Positions 6,354 to 10,213 of a DNA stretch of 10,213 nt are shown here, piece after piece. A model generated the notes under the pieces. The model had not been told where the DNA came from and searched no databases. It worked only from the letters and a program-made list of their open reading frames with translations. Within the stretch, counting starts at the first letter, position 1. Each line of letters starts with the position of its first letter. Position numbers and translations under genes: made by a program. The stretch is from an uncultured Planctomycetaceae bacterium (lineage in GTDB: Bacteria > Planctomycetota > Planctomycetia > Planctomycetales > Planctomycetaceae). Where the stretch lies: the NCBI GenBank assembly GCA_903921605.1, contig CAIXQV010000280.1, positions 1-10,213 on the forward strand, read 5' to 3'.

Positions 6354-8132
6354 GTGCACAGAACTCACAATTGCGGAGAACTCCGTCGCGAACATGCCGG
6401 TCAGACTGTCACACTGGCTGGCTGGGTTAACAGCTACCGCGAGCAGGGCAAAGAACTGGTCTTCGTCGACCTGCGTGACCGCTACGGTAAAACTCAGGTG
6501 ACTTTCAACACGGAAGACGGCAGCAAGATCGATTCGATTGCCCGCAAGCTTCGTCGCGAAGATGTGATTAAAGTCGTGGGCGAGGTTCGCTATCGCGGCG
6601 ATGGCCTGGTGAATTCAAAATTGCAGACCGGTGACATCGAACTGCGAGCAATTCAGCTAACCGTTCTGTCACGCAGCAAGACGCCTCCCTTTGAAATTGA
6701 AGGTGGCGAGCTTCCGAATGAAGAGCTGCGGCTGAAGTATCGCTTCATCGACCTGCGACGCCCGGAACTCCAGAAGAGCCTTATCCTGCGGCATAACCTT
6801 GTGCAGGCCGTTCGCGAATACTTCAACACTCGCGACTTTCTGGAAATTGAAACGCCGATGCTGGGCCGTAGTACTCCGGAAGGGGCCCGCGATTACCTGG
6901 TGCCAAGCCGCGTTCATCATGGCAGCTTTTATGCATTGCCACAGTCTCCGCAGATCTACAAGCAGATCTTGATGGTGGCTGGCTACGATCGCTATTACCA
7001 GATCGCACGATGCTTTCGAGATGAGGACCTGCGAGCCGACCGGCAGCCGGAGTTCACTCAGATTGACGTCGAGATGGCCTTCGTTGAGCGGGATGACATT
7101 CTCAATACGATCGACGGACTGGTGTCATTTGTGATGCAGAAGGTGCGAGGAGTCACGATGCAGACTCCTCTGCCACGTTACACCTACGCGGACGTCATGG
7201 AACGCTTTGGCTGTGATAAGCCGGATGTTCGCTTTGCCATGGAAATCGTCGATATTGGCGATATCGCCGCAGCCAGTGGGTTCGGAGTCTTTAAGGCTGT
7301 CACCGCATCCGGTGGACGAGTGCGAGGACTCAATGTCAAAGGCGCGGCAGATAAATATAGCCGACGTTTGCTGGACGTGGACCTCAAGAACTTCGTCGGA
7401 GATTTCGGCGCCAAGGGTCTCGCCTATGTGAAGGTCACCGGCGGAAAGCTGGAATCGACCATCGCCAAATTCTTTACGGACGAGCATCAGCAACAGATTA
7501 TTGCACGAATGGGCGGCGAAGAAGGAGACCTGCTGCTGTTTGTCGCTGATACGCCAAAGGTCACCAACGCGGCACTCGCTGCACTGCGTAACCGATTGGG
7601 GAAAGAGCTGAATCTCTATGATCCAACGGAGTTCAAGTGCATTTGGGTTCTGGACTTCCCGCTGCTGACATGGAACGCAGATGAAGGTCGATTCGATGCG
7701 GAACATCATCCGTTCTGCCAACCCAACCCTGAAGACGCCGAGTATTTGAAAACGGATCCAGGCAAAGTTCGAGCGGATAGCTATGACCTTGTTGTGAATG
7801 GCTACGAAGCCGCCAGCGGCAGCGTGCGTATTCATGATTCAGAGATTCAGCAGATGGTGTTTGATCTGCTGAACATTAAGTCCGAGGAAGCCGAAAGCCG
7901 CTTTGGATTTCTGCTCGAAGCGTTGCGATATGGTGCACCTCCGCACGCCGGAATTGCCTTGGGCCTGGACCGCTGGGTGATGTTATTGGCAGGCGATGAG
8001 AACATTCGTGACGTGATTGCGTTCCCAAAAACTCAGAAGGCAGCCGATATGCTCACCGGGGCTCCTGCTCCTGTTGATCATCGCCAGTTGAAAGACCTCC
8101 ATATTGAAGTGGCTGAACTGCCCAAGAAGTAG
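6354..8132 (+). CDS. aspS: aspartyl-tRNA synthetase (bacterial type)
   Basis: AspRS activates aspartate with ATP and loads it on tRNA(Asp) in the cytoplasm; some bacterial forms also charge tRNA(Asn). The 592-residue length matches the bacterial family (E. coli 590). The domains are an OB-fold anticodon-binding domain (about 1-105), class II catalytic core with motif 1 around 162-181, motif 2 from Phe221 ([14 protein letters not shown]), the bacterial GAD insertion at about 285-420, and motif 3 at 533-544 (Gly-Leu-Asp-Arg at 537-540, with the ATP-binding Arg540). The GTG at 6354 is chosen because the conserved N-terminus (His-Arg-Thr-His-x-Cys-Gly-Glu-Leu) starts immediately after it and no in-frame ATG lies upstream. 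There is no clear Shine-Dalgarno sequence. By hand alignment Gln31 and Gly84 fall at positions that affect tRNA(Asn) recognition in related enzymes. The gene is monocistronic, with a strong hairpin behind it. Confidence 0.98.
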   Translation: MHRTHNCGELRREHAGQTVTLAGWVNSYREQGKELVFVDLRDRYGKTQVTFNTEDGSKIDSIARKLRREDVIKVVGEVRYRGDGLVNSKLQTGDIELRAIQLTVLSRSKTPPFEIEGGELPNEELRLKYRFIDLRRPELQKSLILRHNLVQAVREYFNTRDFLEIETPMLGRSTPEGARDYLVPSRVHHGSFYALPQSPQIYKQILMVAGYDRYYQIARCFRDEDLRADRQPEFTQIDVEMAFVERDDILNTIDGLVSFVMQKVRGVTMQTPLPRYTYADVMERFGCDKPDVRFAMEIVDIGDIAAASGFGVFKAVTASGGRVRGLNVKGAADKYSRRLLDVDLKNFVGDFGAKGLAYVKVTGGKLESTIAKFFTDEHQQQIIARMGGEEGDLLLFVADTPKVTNAALAALRNRLGKELNLYDPTEFKCIWVLDFPLLTWNADEGRFDAEHHPFCQPNPEDAEYLKTDPGKVRADSYDLVVNGYEAASGSVRIHDSEIQQMVFDLLNIKSEEAESRFGFLLEALRYGAPPHAGIALGLDRWVMLLAGDENIRDVIAFPKTQKAADMLTGAPAPVDHRQLKDLHIEVAELPKK

Positions 8133-8144
8133 CTCAAACAGGAC

Positions 8145-8182
8145 TGCTGTGCAGTGGCCAGCAACATGGTCGCTGCACAGCA
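8145..8182 (+). terminator. strong hairpin just downstream of aspS
   Basis: TGCTGTGCAG (8145-8154) pairs perfectly with CTGCACAGCA (8173-8182). The stem continues inward through TGGCCA/TGGTCG (two G-U pairs) to a 6-base loop at 8161-8166, giving about 16 pairs. It starts 12 bases after the aspS stop. No T tract follows directly (the next bases are AGATTGTCTCT), so it may be a U-poor terminator or a stabilising 3' structure rather than a canonical intrinsic terminator. Confidence 0.5.
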
Positions 8183-8329
8183 AGATTGTCTCTGAGCAAC
8201 ATTGTTTCCGGGAGCCGAATGACGCCAGCCTTTTATTGCGCAACAGGCTTCGAAAGACTGGGAGTGCGTAACGGAATGAACAGCGATGTTCATATTGTTC
8301 GACTAATGCGAGATCAGCAGCTCGTCGCT

Positions 8330-8572
8330 TCAGACTTCAGCGTAGTGCCACTCTGAATTTGGCGAAATGCTCAGAGCATCCGCCTCCACGGACGACATGC
8401 CGCATCCGGAGATGTGACTCTTGCGCCGGCTTATCGGTGCCGTTCGAACGCGACCTGAGTTTGGCCCGTCTGCGGGATGGAATGCGCCGTCAGCGACCAA
8501 AGAGTCCGCAGCGACGCATAAACCAAGAATACAGGAACACAGTGAAAACAAAAATCCGGGAAAACGATTCAC
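8330..8572 (-). CDS. possible small exported protein (doubtful)
   Basis: This leftward 80-residue frame begins at a GTG (8572) with Met-Asn-Arg-Phe followed by a hydrophobic, Cys-containing stretch to about residue 21 (Phe-Leu-Phe-Ser-Leu to Leu-Cys-Val-Ala-Ala), then a hydrophilic region of about 58 residues. That is the shape of a signal peptide with an Ala-x-Ala-like boundary near 20-22, and several cysteines fit an exported protein. No family is recognised, there is no clear ribosome-binding site, and rightward frames overlap it. It may equally be a chance frame in a gene-poor region. Confidence 0.2.
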   Translation of the reverse strand: MNRFPGFLFSLCSCILGLCVAADSLVADGAFHPADGPNSGRVRTAPISRRKSHISGCGMSSVEADALSISPNSEWHYAEV

Positions 8573-9350
8573 TCGCAGCGCGTGAGATCCTCGTTTCCCC
8601 GGAAATTATGCACCACCAGTTTCGGCTTCTTCCTCTGAGCGATCAGACGAACAGCCACTGCTCATGATTGTGGGCATCACGTTACGTCGCTCATCTCCAA
8701 ATCAACAGGAACGAAACCGGAACGGAGACACAGATTTTCAGGAAGAACATGTTTTTTCGATGAATAAACGAAGATCCCGTCCTACTACAAAAATAATTCA
8801 ACGACAGTGTCGATCCCCGCACCCTGGGCAAGCCGCACGCGGCCGTGGTCAAATCGTCACCATCCAGAGCCACTTGTCCAGATAACCGCAACCCGTCCGC
8901 CTGATTGAACGTTAATCCCCGACAGAACCGTCTCGCACGTTGTTGCGATCGCACAGTCGAGAATTCACTTTACCTGCCAGGGTTGGCCAGGGCAGATCTT
9001 AAACTCCGTGGCTTCCACTTGTCTTTTCCTGGGGCGGATTCACGATATTGCTTCAGCACACAATTGGATTCCCCGGGATGACTCTGCGTGGCTGTGAACA
9101 TGTCGGCAAGCGGACTGCCGCAGCGTCGTCCGCCCCGGGGTTCTCTTTGCATTCAACCCCTCTGTGTTGATGGAACTGGACGTGAAACTCGTCAGAGCCG
9201 TGCCTGCGGTGCTCGATTCAGACTTGTTACCCCCGCTCCGAACCCTGGGCGGAAGGATGTCATCGCGGTACGTGGCGAAGTCCTGCCCGGCAGGCATGGA
9301 CCTGCAGGAATCTGCGATGATGCACGAGCAACCTGAGAAATGGTTCTGAT

Positions 9351-9377
9351 TTGATTCTTTCGCGGGGCCGTTATAGC
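9351..9377 (+). promoter_or_regulatory. weak promoter candidate for the ArsR-CobW unit
   Basis: TTGATT (9351-9356) and TATAGC (9372-9377) are separated by 15 bases, shorter than ideal. An alternative -10 is TATACA at 9407-9412, overlapping the edge of the palindrome described next, but without a good -35. Either arrangement places the palindrome where a bound repressor would block RNA polymerase. Confidence 0.25.
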
Positions 9378-9385
9378 ATCCGCTA

Positions 9386-9409
9386 ACACTCTCATGATCT
9401 TTAGAGTAT
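9386..9409. promoter_or_regulatory. candidate ArsR-type operator palindrome
   Basis: A 24-bp imperfect dyad centred between 9397 and 9398 has 9 of 12 paired positions matching, including the uninterrupted arms ACTCT (9388-9392) and AGAGT (9403-9407). ArsR/SmtB repressors bind imperfect palindromes of this size near their own promoters, and this one ends 23 bases before the GTG of the ArsR gene. Autoregulation is therefore the natural inference, not shown directly. Confidence 0.4.
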
Positions 9410-9432
9410 ACATTTCGGATCGGTGAACCACA

Positions 9433-9750
9433 GTGGCCTCGGAAATTTTCGATGCTGAGTATTGTGCAGAACGCTTGAAGGCTTTGAGTGATCCTCATCG
9501 GCTGAAGATTGTAAACGCATTGCGGTATGGCGAATTGACGGTTGGCGATATCGCGGAATTGCTTGAGGCAGAAGTCGTCACGGTCTCGCATCATCTGAAG
9601 ATCATGAAGTACGCAGATCTCGTTGAGGTGCGGCGAGAAGGGCGTTTTATGTACTACAAGCTGCACGACGATTTGCAAAGTGCTGGCGGCAGGGGGAAGC
9701 GTTTCCTCGATCTTGGGTGCTGCCGCCTGGAAGTTCCGGATCAGAAATAG
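9433..9750 (+). CDS. ArsR-family winged-helix transcriptional regulator
   Basis: This 105-residue protein has the compact ArsR/SmtB fold: helix 1 with [12 protein letters not shown] at 15-26, the helix-turn-helix at about 36-57 (Thr-Val-Gly-Asp-Ile-Ala-Glu-Leu-Leu, then Val-Ser-His-His-Leu-Lys recognition helix), and a beta-wing at about 62-78 with Arg-Arg-Glu-Gly-Arg. The classical Cys-x-Cys metal box of ArsR (Glu-Leu-Cys-Val-Cys-Asp-Leu) is absent; the equivalent site reads Glu-Leu-Thr-Val-Gly-Asp-Ile. Instead a C-terminal Leu-Gly-Cys-Cys-Arg (Cys96, Cys97) and Cys11 are available and might sense metal or redox. The GTG at 9433 is chosen because homology begins within 15 residues and no upstream ATG fits. 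It lies 73 bp before the CobW-type GTPase gene, and a palindromic operator candidate lies upstream. The long antisense frame 9822-9040 is a shadow. Confidence 0.92.
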   Translation: MASEIFDAEYCAERLKALSDPHRLKIVNALRYGELTVGDIAELLEAEVVTVSHHLKIMKYADLVEVRREGRFMYYKLHDDLQSAGGRGKRFLDLGCCRLEVPDQK

Positions 9751-9807
9751 TCTGTTCTCAGTTTCAACAACAGAGGCGCCCGCAGAAGAATTTCGCGGGG
9801 AATCTTC

Positions 9808-9813
9808 GAGGGG
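9808..9813 (+). promoter_or_regulatory. ribosome binding site fixing the GTPase start
   Basis: GAGGGG at 9808-9813 lies 10 bases before the ATG at 9824 but only one base before the in-frame ATG at 9815. The spacing favours 9824 as the real start. Confidence 0.55.
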
Positions 9814-9823
9814 AATGAACACG

Positions 9824-10213
9824 ATGAAACCTGTTTACATCATGGTCGGCGGATTTCTGGGAGCCGGCAAAACATCCACGATTTCCCGACTTGCCCGCCA
9901 TTACATGGAGCAGGGGAAAAAGGTTGGCATCGTGACCAACGATCAAACAACTGATCTGGTCGATACGCAGAGCCTGCGTTCTCAGGGCTTTGATGTGGGT
10001 GAAGTTGCGGGCTCATGTTTCTGCTGTAACTTCAATGCTCTCACTTCGACCGTGGAGAATCTTGGTGAGGGCGCCCTGCCGGATGTCATTCTGGCTGAGC
10101 CCGTTGGGAGCTGTACAGATCTCGTGGCGACAGTGATTCGTCCGCTGACAGAAGTTTACGGAGTGCCGCTGGATATTGCTCCGTACGGCGTGGTTCTCAA
10201 GCCGAGTCATGGC
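9824..10213 (+). CDS. CobW/G3E-family P-loop GTPase (N-terminal part, cut by window end)
   Basis: The 130 residues present are the N-terminal GTPase region of the COG0523/G3E family, metal chaperone-like GTPases linked to cobalt, zinc or nickel handling. Walker A is [10 protein letters not shown] at 9-18 (Lys16). Thr38-Asn39-Asp40 follows the second strand. The family metal motif Cys-x-Cys-Cys is at 65-68 (Cys65, Cys67, Cys68). The Walker-B/switch region reads Ala-Glu-Pro-Val-Gly-Ser-Cys (91-97), where classical CobW/YeiR/ZigA proteins have Glu-Thr-(Ser/Thr)-Gly, so this is a distinct subgroup. The gene follows the ArsR regulator by 73 bp on the same strand and is probably controlled by it. 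The frame is intact to the edge, so the C-terminal domain, and with it any further function, cannot be judged. Confidence 0.93.
   Translation, partial: MKPVYIMVGGFLGAGKTSTISRLARHYMEQGKKVGIVTNDQTTDLVDTQSLRSQGFDVGEVAGSCFCCNFNALTSTVENLGEGALPDVILAEPVGSCTDLVATVIRPLTEVYGVPLDIAPYGVVLKPSHG

Larger units (their letters stand above)
8183..9385. other. 1.2-kb stretch without a convincing gene
   Basis: Between the aspS 3' hairpin and the regulatory region of the ArsR gene I find no frame with a recognisable domain. Short frames exist on both strands (for example rightward 8359-8667 and 8664-8885, leftward 8954-8691), but their products are Arg/Ser/Pro-rich and unlike known families. One leftward frame (8572-8330) has a signal-peptide-like start and is listed separately. 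The part at about 8700-8810 is visibly more AT-rich than its surroundings. Small hairpins occur at 9104-9120 (CGGCA/TGCCG), overlapping GCGGAC/GTCCGC at 9110-9133, and at 9282-9294 (CCTGC/GCAGG). No tRNA-like T-arm or known structured RNA was recognised. It may hold an unannotated small RNA or a fully decayed gene. Confidence 0.5.

Noticed and set aside
7125..7835. 236-codon leftward frame inside aspS
   Set aside because: It is a shadow of the aspS GAD-domain region; the sense protein has all class II synthetase motifs.
8436..8450. GTTCGAAC palindrome resembling a tRNA T-loop
   Set aside because: The flanking bases do not form a T-stem and no acceptor or anticodon arm can be fitted.
8664..8885. 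Rightward 73-codon frame overlapping the previous frame by ATGA
   Set aside because: Both overlapping frames (8359-8667 and 8664-8885) give Arg/Gln/Ser-rich products with no domain and sit in an apparently gene-free region; the overlap alone is weak evidence.
9072..9143. CCCCGGG and CCCCGGGG palindromes flanking about 60 bp
   Set aside because: Each is a short self-complementary GC run, common in this composition, and there are no element-like features between them.
9040..9822. 260-codon leftward frame near the right end
   Set aside because: It is antisense to an unmistakable ArsR gene and its product has no recognisable features.

Overview
The window looks like a chromosomal segment of a planctomycete (Rhodopirellula/Fuerstiella/Gimesia-like). 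This is inferred from gene style: long gene-free spacers, few strong Shine-Dalgarno sequences, frequent GTG/TTG starts, a membrane protein with leucine-rich repeats, a Gln-rich membrane-anchored protein ending in an Ala-Gly-Val-Arg...Glu-Ile-Leu segment, and a CobW-type GTPase of the Ala-Glu-Pro-Val-Gly-Ser type. No rRNA, tRNA, CRISPR array or transposase was seen.

Layout. Bases 1-68 hold the probable tail of a rightward gene. A leftward cluster follows: glycogen synthase glgA (3535 to 1991), a three-TM leucine-rich-repeat protein (1964 or 1949 to 1272) and a class 3 lipase-fold hydrolase (1116 to 274). glgA and the LRR gene are close enough to share a transcript; the lipase lies about 155 bp further on and may have its own promoter. 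A divergent spacer of nearly 600 bp (3536-4122) separates glgA from a rightward nitrilase-superfamily amidohydrolase (4123-4980). Its two ends carry opposed promoter candidates, and its middle is rich in inverted repeats.

Convergent to the amidohydrolase is a leftward pair of small membrane proteins (6005-5793 and 5765-5136): a 70-residue single-pass protein, then a 209-residue anchored, Gln-rich protein with a duplicated Val-Arg-Ser-His motif. A second divergent spacer (6006-6353) leads to aspS (6354-8132), a full-length bacterial aspartyl-tRNA synthetase followed by a strong hairpin. About 1.3 kb then contains no convincing gene. The window ends with an ArsR-family repressor (9433-9750) and the start of a G3E/CobW P-loop GTPase (9824 to the edge), probably co-transcribed and with a palindromic operator candidate upstream.

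Functionally this is mostly housekeeping: glycogen synthesis, translation, amide and ester hydrolysis and probable metal-responsive regulation. I found no clear defence or mobile system. The least explained parts are the structured spacer 3664-4027, the paired small membrane proteins, and the ArsR-CobW unit with its putative operator. All promoter, operator and RNA-structure calls were made by eye and are provisional.
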